Below, in pieces: positions 13,401 to 24,904 of a stretch of 64,000 nt of DNA. Source of the stretch: Tenodera sinensis (lineage: Eukaryota; Arthropoda; Insecta; Mantodea; Mantidae); assembly GCA_030765045.1 (NCBI GenBank), contig CM060972.1, positions 60,279,773 to 60,343,772 of the forward strand, written 5' to 3'. Position 1 is the stretch's first letter; each line of letters begins with the position of its first letter. Made by a program: the position numbers and the translations under genes. The notes under the pieces were generated by a model. That model was not told the origin of the DNA, searched no databases, and was given only the letters and a program-made list of their open reading frames with translations.

Positions 13401-13500
13401 AGGCTAAATGTACATGCCTCTGATGCTATGAAAACTGTACATTAATAGCACTTTCCATTTTCAAAATATTTGTAGTGCAATTTTTAGGGGATTCACCCTG
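10470..13500 (-). mobile_element. 3.0-kb transposon with long terminal inverted repeats
   Basis: The left end cagggtaaatcacctgaaac and the right end (complement of ...ggggattcaccctg) match imperfectly over roughly 240-290 bp (10470-10765 against 13258-13500). Shared blocks include aaagtgctattg, cagattttaataata and ataggctaaatgtac. TA lies at 10468-10469 and 13501-13502. Inside, the minus strand carries transposase remains next to the left TIR. About 12000-13250 holds no recognised gene. An isolated 40-bp match near 12428-12470 (acttcattgtcagaaatcca) also occurs in the inverted repeats at 31.6 and 34.3 kb. Confidence 0.8.
10780..11880 (-). pseudogene. Transposase relic, DUF4817-type (Tc1/mariner-like)
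   Basis: Read on the minus strand from about 11860, there is an N-terminal block FTNAEKAHMLMVYVEC (helix-turn-helix of the DUF4817 type). Later frames give ILFSDEATFSNHGQINRRN, YHSLLTDHLPQMLEDVSLH, WYQHNGCPAHSAQNS, FPNRWIR, GPTPWPAxSxDLTP and LWGRLKDTV, ending with SFHSRLEACIEAASGHFEH. These are the successive blocks of a widespread insect DDE transposase. Several frameshifts and the loss of part of the linker between HTH and catalytic domain make it non-functional. Confidence 0.75.
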
Positions 13501-13617
13501 TACAAAAATAAATGTTTGTCCCTTATGGGCTGCTATATCATACATCCAAATGCGATAAAAATTGGCATATCTAAATGTCTTTTCATAAGATATGGTGTTT
13601 ATACCATCTGCTTTACT

Positions 13618-14075
13618 ATGCAACATACTACATTTACATGGTTTTCTCTACTTGCGTTTCTTTTACGTAACACATTCACATGTCTTTCTCTACTTGCCCT
13701 TCAACATACAATTCATGCAATTTTCTATGATTGAAATAGAAATGTAACATATTACATTCACACGGTTTTCATTATTCACTTTACAAAACACAACCATATT
13801 TCTTTCACTATTCCCAATTCTACAAACAATACACAGTTTTGTATGTTTGAAATAGAAATGCACTGTATTACATACACACATTTTCTCTACTCTTCTTTCA
13901 TGTAACATATTCACATATTTTTCTCTGCTCACTCAACATACAATTCATACAATTTTCTATATGACAAATATAAATGCAACGTATTACATTCACATGTTTT
14001 TTCAACTCAGTTTCCTTTTACGTAACACATTCACATATATTTCTCTTCTCACTCTTCTGCAAACAATGTTTACAC
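13618..14075. repeat. Diverged tandem repeat, about 120-bp unit
   Basis: About three and a half units repeat the order ...gtaacatattacattcacac..., tttctctactc, ...acgtaacacattcacat..., caacatacaattcat, caattttctat. Units differ by many substitutions and small indels. The frames that cross it are chance frames. Confidence 0.65.
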
Positions 14076-14104
14076 TTTGAGAAGTAGAATCTGAACTGAA
14101 AAAT

Positions 14105-14265
14105 TCAATGCTACAACCGGGATTTGAACCACTGACTTACAATAAGAATGTTATACCGGCAAGCCACCATGGCAACCCAGTGGCCTGAGCAGCCATGCAC
14201 GAAGCAGAAGGTCCTTGGCTCAAACCCTGGCTGTGGCACTGAACCTCCAATTCTTCTTCTACCTT
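14105..14265. repeat. tRNA-type SINE sequences in inverted arrangement
   Basis: gggatttgaaccactgactt (14119-14138) reads on the minus strand as a B box (ggttcaaatccc). Shortly after, ggctcaaaccctggctgtgg (14217-14236) is a B-box-like sequence in the plus orientation, followed by the tail gcactgaacctccaattct. This resembles the SINEs at 19.6, 20.4, 30.6 and 35.6 kb but is more decayed. Confidence 0.55.
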
Positions 14266-15079
14266 TCAAAGTACAGTAAAAATGATTTTGTAATATGTAA
14301 CTCAGTAAAATCTTGCAACAGCACAAACTGTTCACAGACATAGACTTTCTCTAAAATTCTGTTTGGATTTGGGGATCTCAAAACATGTATGTATATGGAA
14401 ACCTTGGTATCAGATTTTTGGATGGAATCCAATACTTTCTCTACCTCCTATGTATGTAGCAGAGGAAGTAAAAAAATAAATACTAAAAATAGCTGTTAGC
14501 GGTGTAGAAGTTAATCACATGCTTCATCTTTAGTTCCCTTTTATGCACAGCTAAATTACATATGCACCACTGTTATATGAGTCACAATTTAATGAAGGTT
14601 ACTGAAGTGCAACATATTACCACCAGGAGTGGTTTCTCCATAAGGTTCAAACCCTGGCTGCGGCACTGAACCTCCAATTCTGATTCTACCTTTCAAAGTA
14701 CAGTAAAAATGATTTTGTAATATGTAACTCAGTAAAATCTTGCAACAGCACAAACTGTTCACAGACATAGACCTTTCTCTAAAATTCTGTTTGGATTTGG
14801 GGATCTCAAAACATGTATGTATATGGAAACCTTGGTATCAGATTTTTGGATGGAATCCAATACTTTCTCTACCTCCTATGTATGTAGCAGAGAAAGTAAA
14901 AAATAATTAAATACTAAAAATAGCTGTTAGCGGTGTAGAAGTTAATCACATGCTTGATCTTTAGTTCCCTTTTATGCACAGCTAAATTACATATGCGCCA
15001 CTCTGTTATATGAGTCACAATTTAATGAAGGTTACTGAAGTGCAACATATTACCACCAGGGGTGGTTTCTCCATAAGGT
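14221..15079. repeat. Tandem duplication, two units of about 430 bp
   Basis: The segment beginning caaaccctggctg at 14221 and ending ctccataaggt at 14646 is repeated at 14648-15079 with few differences (for example accttt for actttt-type changes and small indels). Both units contain the gatctcaaaacatgtatgta and ttttggatggaatccaatac block also found in the dispersed repeat of 20.8-21.7 kb. Confidence 0.9.
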
Positions 15080-15744
15080 AGCAGGTTTTTGCTACACCCA
15101 CTGATTTTGCATGCATGACTGAGGCATTTTGGGCATGTTATTGTACTTGTTTACATTGTTTAATACACCAAAAATAAAGTTTCAGTTGCACTACTTATTG
15201 GTTGCAGCAGACTAGTGAACTCTGAATAAATGAATGTTAATCATAGGGGCTCGAAGGGTTTACAACGGAGTGTCAACTAAGCCAACTGTGAGCTGACAGA
15301 GGAGTTTGTGGAGAGACAAAGAGATGGATGTGGCTTCTCATACATTGTTTAAACTGAGGTTTATAAACCTTGTTACAGTTATGTGGTTTATTAACTTGGT
15401 GGTTTTTCGAATTGTAGTGAGTGTTGTTTGTTGACTCATGTTACTTCTTCAAACTCATAGGTTTTAGTACCTTGTACAGTCTAGATCACTATAATTACAT
15501 AAGCTTCAGAAGGTATCATATTGTACTGTTCTTCTAAGATTCTGACTAGAAGGTTAGTGACTACCTCTCATAATGAATACCTTACAATCTTTGTTCAAAA
15601 CAGCATTTTTGCAACACAGTGCTGAGGAACAGCCTAAAGTGGGTAGTCCTTTGACAATGTTAATAAAACTCAAATGGCTAAGATGAAAACTGGAACATTC
15701 AATAGGAACTTACATTTCTGAAATGTGTGAAAAGCATGTGGGAA
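15080..15744. other. Intronic stretch, nothing recognised
   Basis: No frame, repeat boundary or RNA signal recognised. Confidence 0.45.
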
Positions 15745-16200
15745 TATAATAGACTTTGAGCGATAGTCAAATCTTTTAAAGCTTTCGTATTTCATTCTCT
15801 TTGCATAGTAACATATAAAAAAATGAATAAAGGTTCTCCATTTGATGAAAGTTTAAGTTTTCCAAAAGTCACACAAATAACAAGGAATGTCTACAAAATG
15901 GTTCACTCTACACACACACACACACAAAAAAGGATATTAATTCTCTGTTTTATCAAGATTTACATTTTTCATATAGTAAGATTTGCTCTATGTCCTATGG
16001 TTTAGCAGATAGGCAAAAGTCATCCAGAGTAAACCAGACTACTTGGGCTATAACCAGAAAATTCAAAATATACATTTCATCTGTCATAAAACTATCTTAA
16101 ACATATGTAATTTTAATAAAAATCATTAGCCATTTTCGATAAAATAAATATTTTCTTCAAACTCTTTGTGTCGCTTTGTTGAAAGATGTTAACTTGAAAC
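15745..16200 (+). repeat. Dispersed repeat DR1, decayed copy
   Basis: Follows the middle of the 0.85-kb repeat at 20810-21660: gcgatagtcaaatcttttaa, acaaggaatgtctacaaaat, gtaagatttgctctatg, and ggctataaccagaaaattca occur in the same order, with substitutions. A short CA run at about 15910 interrupts it. Confidence 0.65.
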
Positions 16201-16790
16201 AACTCTTTCTTCAGAGCAGGTCACCCCATTATTAGGTAGTTGTATTGCACCTATTTATTTCACTTATTAGCAAATTGACTATCAATACATGCTTCTTTGC
16301 TAAGAAGCTCTGTGACACAGACTTCAGTCGAGCTTAACCGAGTTGCCACGATGCATGGTGCAAGGAACCTTGCACATTCAAATGCACCCTATGCAATTTT
16401 AAGCTTTGAGAGCTTGTAAGTGACTGAAGTTGAAATGCTGTCGCTCTAGCATGCGTCAGCCATATTTGTGTTTTGGTAACCTGACTAATGTTATGTTCCC
16501 TACATTTTCTTTTGTATTTTTCAGTATTAGTTGCAGTCTAATTAAATTCTCCAGTTAGAATATTTAAAGCTTGGTTACCACTTCATTTTCTTTCCTTGTT
16601 TTCTGCAAAGAAACTACTGCTTGTATGTCTAATTAAGTTACATTATTGCATCTACATGCATCCAATATGTGTATGCGCTTGTCCTAAGGGAGCAACCAGA
16701 CTGGTATTCACATAGACTTACTAGGATTTGAACTTTGCAGAACACAACCAGGTGACAAAGCCAAGAGGGTCAAAGGCAAGTCTATCACAT
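16201..16790. other. Intronic stretch, nothing recognised
   Basis: No supported feature between the DR1 copy and the purine microsatellite. Confidence 0.45.
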
Positions 16791-16830
16791 GGAAGGAAGA
16801 AAGAAAGAAAGAAAGAAAGAAAGGAAGGAA

Positions 16831-16864
<34 letters not shown>

Positions 16865-17205
16865 AAAAGAGAAAGGGGGTAGGCAGGAACAAATGAAGAA
16901 AGAAAGAAAGAAAAAAAGAAAGAAAGAAAGAGAAAGGGGGGAGGCAGGAACAAACGAATGAACGATGGAAGGAGAGAAGAAAGGAGGGAGGGAAGGAAGG
17001 AGGGAAGGAAGGAGGGAGGGAAGGAAGGAGGGAGGGAAGGAAGGAGGGAGGGAAGGAAGGAGGGGGGAGAAAGGAAGGAAGGAGGGAGGAAACAATGAAT
17101 GACAAAGAACAAAGGAATGACAAATAATGAAGGAAAGACAGAAAGACAAAGAAAGAAGGAAAGACAGAAAGAAAGAAAAAACAAAGTAAGAAAGAAGGAA
17201 AGAAA
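16791..17205. repeat. (GAAA)n/(GGAA)n purine-rich microsatellite
   Basis: About 400 bp of almost pure purine on the plus strand. GAAA tetramers dominate at 16797-16935 and GGAA/GGGA tetramers at 16965-17095, then GAAA returns. All the long frames here (poly-Lys/Arg/Glu, or Ser/Phe/Pro-rich on the other strand) are products of the repeat and not genes. Confidence 0.97.
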
Positions 17206-17990
17206 AAATATCAGCTGTCTGAGGAACTGAACACTAAAATTTAATTATATTTATGCAAATACAAGAATGTTTCCAATTTTAGTTGCGAAAACCACTGGTT
17301 GTCTTACATTCGCAATATAGGTTTTCCTTTTAGCATACAGGAAAATGTAAGCTTCAAATTTTGCAAGAGTGATGAATATTGCCAATGAAGCATGCAGGAA
17401 ATATGTAAGATGCTGTGAATGACAGACTTTGTGTGCTCCACCTTGCATTACAAAGTTAGGGAGTTATCAGAACAAAGGGTTTACATTGGCAAAAAACTAA
17501 ATTAAAAGTTGGAGCACTCTCTTCTCATAACCATGGATGTAATATTGTATTGGTATATAATATGTACACAGCAAAAGGCAAAGTTGTTTCTGTGCTCTGA
17601 TTTCTGCCAGATTTCTCTGCCCATTACATATGTTTCCATATAAGCCTAAATCAGCTGCTTACAATAATGTGTTCTTCAGTATCTAAGAAGAAAATAGCAT
17701 CCAGCACTGTTGCATCAGTATCATCCCTTGCTATTGCCATCATAGCGTATAACATTTACGATAAAAAACAATCAAATGAAACTATCACAACTGCTAAATC
17801 CCAAAATTAGGTTCCGGAAAATTGAGGTCGTCTTATATTTGGATAAATATGGCATGTTAAATCCTTTATACACAAGGGTGGATAAAAAATCTTCTTGGGT
17901 TAGCACTTGCTTACCAGGAACACTTCACAATTAACCATAATATATTGCATAATGAATCTCACATTTTCAACAGTAACACACAACACTTAC
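17206..17990 (-). other. TRIP12 intron sequence after exon g
   Basis: Starts with the gtaagtg donor at 17990 on the minus strand. No coding exon or repeat family recognised in this part. Confidence 0.6.
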
Positions 17991-18182
17991 AGGGCAGCCT
18001 GAAAATACATGAAGGAACGTCCTAAGTCTCTGGTCTCTAGCGCCCATAGACTGACTATCAGGCTGTGTCAAATATTGCAAAATAGCCTGGATGAGGCCAC
18101 TGTGGTTAACTTCAAATGGCGAGATGTCCGATTCCATCACAATACTTTTCAGCTCCTCCAGTGCTGCAAGACTCTCTGTCGG
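17991..18182 (-). CDS. TRIP12: TRIP12 exon g (SESDxSxFEVNHSG segment)
   Basis: The acceptor is ctattacag and the donor gtaagtg; 192 nt, phase 0 at both ends, 64 residues. It begins PTESLAALEELKSIVMESD, continues ISPFEVNHSGLIQAILQYL and ends RLRTFLHVFSGCP. TRIP12 has the matching SIVSESDVSSFEIQHSG...LLLYLTS...RLKRFLHVFFSSP at this position. The next exon (family PLLALVHKMNNCL) was not found anywhere in the remaining 17.99 kb, so the following intron is longer than that or the exon lies outside the window. Confidence 0.95.
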
Positions 18183-18262
18183 CTGTAATAGAAACAACAC
18201 TTTTAGCCTCTTGTCCATTCACATTGGTTGCAATATCTGTTTGGGAAGTACTGAATACTTAC

Positions 18263-18457
18263 CTGAGTCTGCAGTCGCTGGATTGCTTGTGTCAATCTGG
18301 ACAACACATTCATGGCTGGGTGAGGTGGTCCATTGCTCTCAGAAACTGAATAGGTTTCCACAAAGCGAGCAGCCTGCTCCCTCACCCAGTTACGAGCCTT
18401 CTCTTTATTTCCTGCTGTTAGGTTTGGATTGCTTGAAGACTTTGACATGGAAGATTC
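18263..18457 (-). CDS. TRIP12: TRIP12 exon f (NKEKARNWVREQA segment)
   Basis: The acceptor is ttgtacag and the donor gtaagtatt; 195 nt, phase 0 at both ends, encoding 65 residues from ESSMSKSSSNPNLT through NKEKARNWVREQAARFVETY to RLTQAIQRLQTQ. The (N/S)xEKxxxWxxEQAxxFVExYF pattern followed by NxLxRLxxAxxxL is the conserved TRIP12 region after the linker. It is separated from the next exon by only 80 bp, the one short intron seen in this gene. Confidence 0.95.
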
Positions 18458-19618
18458 CTGTACAAAACATTATAATGATCAATCTACTGCTGCTGCTGCT
18501 GCTGAAATAATTTAATTAGAAATTTCATAATAGGTCAAGGAGTTACACCTGATAGTAAAATGTTTAAAAACTTGGTGCTATATGGTGGCCTTACAACTTC
18601 CCTTTGGATGATATAAGAAAAGGGTAGATTACATTAGATTAATGTAAAGATGAGGTAGGGCATCAATGACACCTGGAAGTTTTTATTAAATGGCTCTTCA
18701 CATAGAATGTTTCCAACATGAAATACACAGAGAACACCTATCACCATAAAAAAGTTTGACGCATGATCTTTACCTCTTTTACATAGTAGGTTTTGGTGTA
18801 TTTTTCAAAGTTTCCTTGTAATTCAAAATTAAGCCAAATTCAATCATGCAAAGGGGAGATTAATAATTATTCAAGAAAATAGAATATACACACACTAATT
18901 GTAACTAAATTCATTTGAATTAAGGTAGAAATGCATTATAAAATTATTTACACAATGTTAGTTCCAGTTAGTGAAATAAATCATTTATATCCATTCATCA
19001 AGAAGCTAGATGACTCCAAATATTTTACACAATTTTTTTCTTTCAGCGAAATGATTCATTGACAATTTATTGTATTGGACATATTTGTTACACCCCTGAT
19101 TGACGTATGGCCAAAGTAGTACCTTCCACTTGGTATATGCCTAGAAGTAATGTACTAATGCGATCACAAAAACAAACTAATTTAAAAGTCAGATACATGA
19201 CCCATTTACAAGCCAGAGAATTTACACATTCAATACTACAAGAATGACCTATAAAAAAGTTCACTCTGCACTGGAATAATACCATATAACTGACTACTTA
19301 AAACTATTAAAACGACTTTAAATGAATGATTTAAAAAATTACTTAGGTCCAACCTGTTAATCCACTCATTTTATTTGGTCTATTCAGTCACTGAGTTCTT
19401 TGGAATGTAATTATGTGTACTATACACTTTTTGTGGGTAGGAATCTTAACTACAATTGCACACTTTCATTTAATTAGTATACCTTTTGTTTTCATTTTGT
19501 AAAGACGATGTACAATCAATGTTGCGATATATGAATTATACATTAAAATGCCTCATGGAAAAGATTAATATTATTATTCTGTAAGTTGGATTGTTTAGCA
19601 AAGATATATGTAAATACA
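18458..19618 (-). other. TRIP12 intron sequence before exon f
   Basis: A+T-rich intron sequence with a pyrimidine-poor acceptor at its 18458 end. A short (CTG)n run lies at 18485-18503. Nothing else was recognised. Confidence 0.55.
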
Positions 19619-19627
19619 TTTTATAAT

Positions 19628-19849
19628 TATTTATGCCAACAAACTTACTGTTGGTGTTTTTAAACACACAAGCCGTGTGTGGGCAATGTTTGAGAGGTAG
19701 AAATATGAAATGGTTTGAGAATTCAATGTCATTCCTGCAGGTTGTCACAGTAGCTAATGGTTAGAGCACCTGCCTAGTAAGCGGAGAGTCTGTGGTTCAA
19801 ATCCCAGCTGTGGCATTGAATTTTAAAGTTCCAGTTCTACCTCTCAATC
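19628..19849 (+). mobile_element. Foldback tRNA-SINE, copy A
   Basis: Bounded by ttttataat at 19619-19627 and 19850-19858, a 9-bp target duplication. The left part is gccaacaaacttactgttgg and acacacaagccgtgtgtggg. The right part is a tRNA-like head: A-box-like tagctaatggttagagcacc (19753-19772), B box ggttcaaatccc (19794-19805), then ggcattgaattttaaagttc and cagttctacctctc. The left end repeats gaggtagaa in inverse orientation to the right end. Confidence 0.75.
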
Positions 19850-20282
19850 TTTTATAATATATAAGTTATCATGATTATATTTTATAATTAAAGTCCCAAA
19901 GGTATCAAAATTGATAGACATATTCAAGGTCGATCAAGACGTGATTGATGGAACAAAAAAATCGGCAAAATAGCCAATCAGTTATTGTAACTATGCAGTA
20001 ACTAAGTAAAATAGTTATACCCATAGGGCAAATTGAATTGTGATTAAGGTCCAACGCTTTGTTGGATATGGTTACGCGATACTATTGGCGGAGAAGAGAA
20101 TCTGTCAGTATTCCGATATTCAGTAAAGTAATTGGAATAAATCATATAGTAGCTTATGTGAAACAATTAAAAGGAAGATATATGCTTCGTGAATAATTAC
20201 AAGCAAAAAGAAGATGCAAGAAAATATTTTGAATAGAAAATGCAAAGTCGCCAAATTAATAACTTCGGGACATGCAATTGTT

Positions 20283-22245
20283 ATATGTTAAAAAATCTGA
20301 TGCACTCACATGACTTTCTCTACTCTTATACTAACCATTCTTACAAACCCTTATTCCTATATCTTCATGTTAGTTGAGACAACCATTTGTACAAATTATC
20401 TTATTGCTTATTATTTATTTATGCCAACAAACTTACTGTTGGTGTTTTTAAACACACAAGCCGTGTGTGGGCAAAGTTTAAGAGGTAGAACTGGAACTTA
20501 AAAATTCAATGCCACAACTGGGATTTGAACCACAGACTTTCCGCTTACCGGGCGGACTGGTTTGAGAATATAGCTCAGTGGTTAGAGCGTCCGCCCGGTA
20601 AGCGGAAGGTCTGTGGTTCAAATCCCAGTTGTGGCATTGAATTTTTAAGTTCCAGTTCTACCTCTTATCTTATTGCTTATTTCCTTACAAGTGCAAGGGG
20701 AATATTAGAATACAGTAGACCTTCAGCGATAGACAAATCTAAAGCTTTGAGATCCCGTTCTCTATGCAAGTGTAATATATAAAAAAATCTGATGTGTTGC
20801 ACTCACATGACTTTCTCTATTCTTGTACTAATCATTCTTACAAACTCTTACTCCTATATCTTCTTCGTGTTAGTTAAGATAAACATTTTTACAAATTATC
20901 TTATTGCTTATTTCCTTGTAGGTGCAAGGGGAATGTTAGAATACAGTAGGCTTTGTGCGATAGTCAAATCTTTTAAAGCTTTGAGATTCTGTTGTCTTTG
21001 CACACTTAACATATAAAAAAAAACTGAACAACGATGATCCATTTCATGAAAGTTCAAAGTTTTACGAAACTCACACACATAACAAGGAATATCTTCGAAA
21101 TGGTTCACCTTACAAGAAAATTTACTGAGACATAAATTGTGTATTTTAGAACATAAATTGTGCATTTTAACAAGATCTAAATTTTTTTTGTATAGTATGA
21201 TTTGGTCTATCTCTTAACGGTTTACCAGTTATGCAAGTCTACCAGAGTAAATACGACTACAGGGGCTATAGCCAGAAAATTAAAGATATACATTTCATTT
21301 GCTATCAAAATATCTCAAACATATGACATTTTAATCAAAATCGTTAGAGCCATTTTCAAGAAAATCAAAAGTTTCGAAAAATGTTCCATGTAAAGGGTAG
21401 TTTAGGGTGGGGCTATTTTCTTCAAAATCTTCGTGTCGCATCCTTGAAAGACATTAAACTTAAATACCAACTTTGGTTTTTAACCGACTTTTTGTTTTTG
21501 AGTTATGCTGTCCACATGCACGCACGCACACACACGGACCTTTTCCTAAAAATGCTTTTTTTGGATTCAGGGGGTTTCAAAACATATATTTCCGGTGAAA
21601 TCTCGACATCAAATTTTTGGGTGGAATACAATACTTCCGTTACTTACCAGCAGAGAAAGTAAAAATTAACGATGTTCCATTTCACGAAAGTTTTAAGTTT
21701 TCCGAAACTGACAGAAATAACAAGGAATATCTTCAAAATGGTTCACTCTACAAAAGCATTTATTTAGACATAAATTGTGTATTTTGGTAAGATCTACATT
21801 TTTTGTACAGCAAGATTTTGTCTATCTCTTACAGTTCACGAGTTATTCAAGTCATCCAGAGTAAGCAGGACTACATAGGCTATAGCCAGAAAATCCAAAA
21901 TATACATTTCATTTGTCATACAAATATCTTAAACATATGGCATTTTAATCAAAATTGTTAGAGCCATTTTCAAGAAAAACAAAATTTTCCATGTATTGGG
22001 TGGGACTATTTTCTTCAAAATCTCCATGTTGCATCCTTGAAAGACACTAAACTTAGATACCAACTTTGGTTTTTAACCAATTTTTGGTTTTTGAGTTATG
22101 CTACACACAGATGTGCACGCACACAGACATTTTTCTAAAAATGCTTTCTTTGGATTCATGGGGTTCTCAAAACATATACTTCCGGTGACATCAAATTTTT
22201 GGGTGGAATACAATACTTGCTTCTACTTACCAGTGAGAAAGGAAA
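20283..22245 (+). repeat. Dispersed repeat DR1 cluster (one full copy at 20810-21660)
   Basis: The full copy starts actttctctattcttgtac and ends at cagcagagaaagt, so it has short inverted ends (actttctctact). Internal landmarks are gtgcaaggggaatgttagaa, gggctatagccagaaaatta, ttgagttatgctgtccacat, and atttttgggtggaatacaat. A 5' partial copy precedes it (20308-20790, split by SINE copy B) and a 3' partial copy follows (21661-22245). Other copies lie at 15.7, 32.5, 34.3 and, inverted, 38.6 kb. The frames in it are not conserved between copies, so I treat it as non-coding, possibly a MITE-like element of unknown class. Confidence 0.75.
20413..20664 (+). mobile_element. Foldback tRNA-SINE, copy B (near-perfect palindrome)
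   Basis: Flanked by a 17-bp duplication, ttatcttattgcttatt, at 20396-20412 and 20665-20681. The region 20480-20556 is an almost exact inverted copy of 20590-20667. Each arm has about 77 bases containing B box (ggttcaaatccc), anticodon-arm-like ccgcccggtaagcgga and the tail ggcattgaatttttaagttc. A single central D-arm (tagctcagtggttagagcgt) serves both arms. The left side continues with the hairpin-forming tail gccaacaaacttactgttgg. Confidence 0.85.
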
Positions 22246-23345
22246 AAATAATAATTTGTTAAAGTGTCTAAACAAATGATAAAGTTGCATTCACAAAAGA
22301 AAAAACATGATTGTCATTAAAAACAATAACATTACGCCACAATTCCTCTGCTGGCACCCATAATGCTCTGTAGACAACACTCATAGCTCGACAATGTGGC
22401 TGCAACGTTCCGTAGCCGCTATAATACAAACCACTACAGTTGGATACATCAAAATGAAACAAACACATGTAGTATTCACAGGATCAACAAAAGTAAGAAA
22501 CTTCAAACTGTGAATCTACAAGAAACGAGAATATACAATTTTACAGGAATGTGTACATATACGAAAACAAATAATCATTTGCTAAAAAGTTTTGTATTGA
22601 GCAAAAAGTGTGGTTAATTAGATGTCTTTAGAGATAATTTGAAGCTTTTTTCTGCATTTCCTTTAAGAATTCAAATTGGTGAATAAATAAAAATATGTAT
22701 CAATGTACTGAGTCATTCTTTATGAAGGATGAACCTGTATTTTTGTTTTCTTTTGTTTTATTGATGAATGAATGTTGCTTCAAACATATAGATGCAAGGG
22801 AAGGAGAGGATGAGTAGTTTTTCTTTTAAATAGGGGTTTACAATATGTTCTTGGACTTCCACCTAAATGGCTCAGACTATTTTTTTTGGCACTATAAAGC
22901 ATACCTTACTTGCAGCTGAATCCCCTTTTTCCCTCCAGAATATTATGCCATATCTTAGCAAAGTGCTGTGATGTAAGCCATTCTAACAGCCTTTTCCCTT
23001 GTGCATCCTGCTAGAACCTTTATCAACATATTTCATGGCCTAAATAATTTCACATATTTTATTGTGAACAGTGACTGTTTGCTGTTACTGCAATGTAATA
23101 TTCACACTTCTTATGCAAACAGTCCTTAAGCTTAAACTTAAGGTATTGTGTGTATGATATCTAGGAATCACAAACTATGCTGAAAGAGAATGAATTACAC
23201 TTGGTCTAAGCAAGCAAAGAATGATACATTCTGAAGCATTAAGAATATCTCAACTGCACTTAATTTTGGGATACAGGTTATTTCATGCAAATTGGCAAGA
23301 ATAAAATTCACGCAAGCTTCATGTGGATGATGTTTCATATCATAC
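22246..23345 (-). other. TRIP12 intron sequence, nothing recognised
   Basis: Starts after the DR1 cluster and ends at the donor of exon e. No gene, inverted repeat or RNA signal seen. Confidence 0.5.
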
Positions 23346-23530
23346 CTTGTGGTAGGGCCTCTCATTTAAACTTGAACTGCTTGTGTTGACACTTCTTCCC
23401 CATCGAGCAGGATTCAAGCTTGCCAGGAAGCTAGTAGTTTTGGATGTAGCACCAGCAAAGCGAGACCTGGCAGAGCTTGCTCCACTTCCACCAGTTGGGG
23501 TAGAACGCCCAGAAGTGCCCAATGATGTGG
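23346..23530 (-). CDS. TRIP12: TRIP12 exon e (SFLASLNPARWGR motif)
   Basis: The acceptor is gatttgtag and the donor gtatg; 185 nt, phase 1 in and phase 0 out. The reading frame gives ATSLGTSGRSTPTGGSG, then KTTSFLASLNPARWGR and SSSSLNERPYHK. The SSFLASLNPxxWGR block is diagnostic for TRIP12 (KSSFLASLNPKTWGR in vertebrates). The exon lies 641 bp from the downstream-side end of the gypsy-type insertion at 24171-29328, so that insertion is bracketed by exons d and e. Confidence 0.93.
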
Positions 23531-24170
23531 CTACAAATCAATTACATGCAATCAATAACTGTTCAAAAACTGAAGTATACTAGGTGAATCACCTGCCCCT
23601 ATTTTTTTTTAATTTATGCAACTCACTAAGAAGCAAGTGCACCTTGAGTCTACCTTGACCATACACTCCACATTTCATATAAGGGCAAAGACAGAAGGCA
23701 GCATAACATCTCAGTGAAGAAGTGATTCAAAGGGCAAAAGGTATTCGTGATATAAGTCCATTCCAAAAACATTGTACTCTTACACTGAGGATTTCATCAG
23801 CTTTCTACACAATTAAAAACTGTTTTTAGAGCATACATTCTACACACACCCTCCTGAAACTTCAATATACAAGCACCGATCGTAATAGATTTGCTTTCAA
23901 AATGAGTTAAAAACAAAATGGCAAATCTGTGCCAAGGGATAGTGATAGGTTATGACCAATTCAAGACATGCCTACTTTCATAATGGAGTTGTACAGTCCC
24001 ATCAACAAATATAATTAAGTTCAATAATTCAATGTTGGCATAAATCACAGCACGTACTAGTTTGTATAGCAAGCATAATAGCTTGAGCCAGTTTATTAAT
24101 GTAAATAAAACACCAATGGAATTTTAACTTTACGCTGATGGGTTGTAACACGTTAGTAAAGTTATGAAGT
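23531..24170 (-). other. TRIP12 intron sequence before exon e
   Basis: Contains the acceptor of exon e at its low end and the target copy aagt (24167-24170) of the LTR retrotransposon at its high end. No other feature seen. Confidence 0.55.
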
Positions 24171-24727
24171 TGTTACGGGTTTTATTAAATAAGTCTTTAC
24201 CTAGCAGCGGGAATATAGCAGCAGGTATAATGTTTTTACTGAAAGATGGAAAGTTTGATTGATATCTGACGCTACTCTTATCTTCAGGGTCGATGGATAC
24301 AGAATGGAATGCATGAATCAACGTTCCTTTTATCACAACATATTTATTCGTAAATTTACACTTTTAGCATTATGTTCATTAGTTAACAACTTTCAAAATT
24401 CGATAGAATCTACACTGGTTAAAAGTTTGGGTGTAATTTACATGTTCACACGCTATCAGCAAAAATATACATCCTTTCACCTTGAGCTCACAGACGCTAA
24501 TGATAAAAGAGTCCCTAGCGTCTCTATGACGCAACACCGCCATTCTTATGTATTCATCCGCGCAACAGTTCTCATTGGTTGAACTCAAAGTGACGAGAAG
24601 ACATTGGATCTTGAATATTAAAAAGAAATAAGTCCCTGATACACCCAAATTAAAAGAATTAGAAATTTACACACTCTTACAAAAATATTTACATGAACAA
24701 TTTTCTATTGATCAATATTCTGTCTCA
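24171..24727 (-). repeat. 3' LTR of the Gag-only retrotransposon
   Basis: Same sequence as 28772-29328 as far as read. Just upstream in element orientation is caaaacaaggggcata, a weak polypurine tract (24728-24743). Confidence 0.95.
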
Positions 24728-24904
24728 TATGCCCCTTGTTTTGTTTTTCAAGTTGTCACCTTATTTACAATCTTGAAACACAATACAATACTTCTCCCTA
24801 CTCCTATGATTCAATCACTTTGTACAATATTTTTTTTTCTTTACAGTCTTCTTCACTGTTTGTCTTTGCCTTTTGTTTTGACATGATACAGCATGTCTTT
24901 ATAA

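Noticed and set aside
16708..17184. Frames of up to 158 codons rich in Ser/Phe/Pro or Lys/Glu
   Set aside because: Products of the GAAA/GGAA repeat; no composition change or motif outside it.
20560..20640. Possible functional tRNA gene at the SINE heads (also 19.7 and 35.8 kb)
   Set aside because: A and B boxes are present but T-arm pairing is poor, the base before the anticodon is not U, and the same sequence recurs with SINE tails and target duplications.
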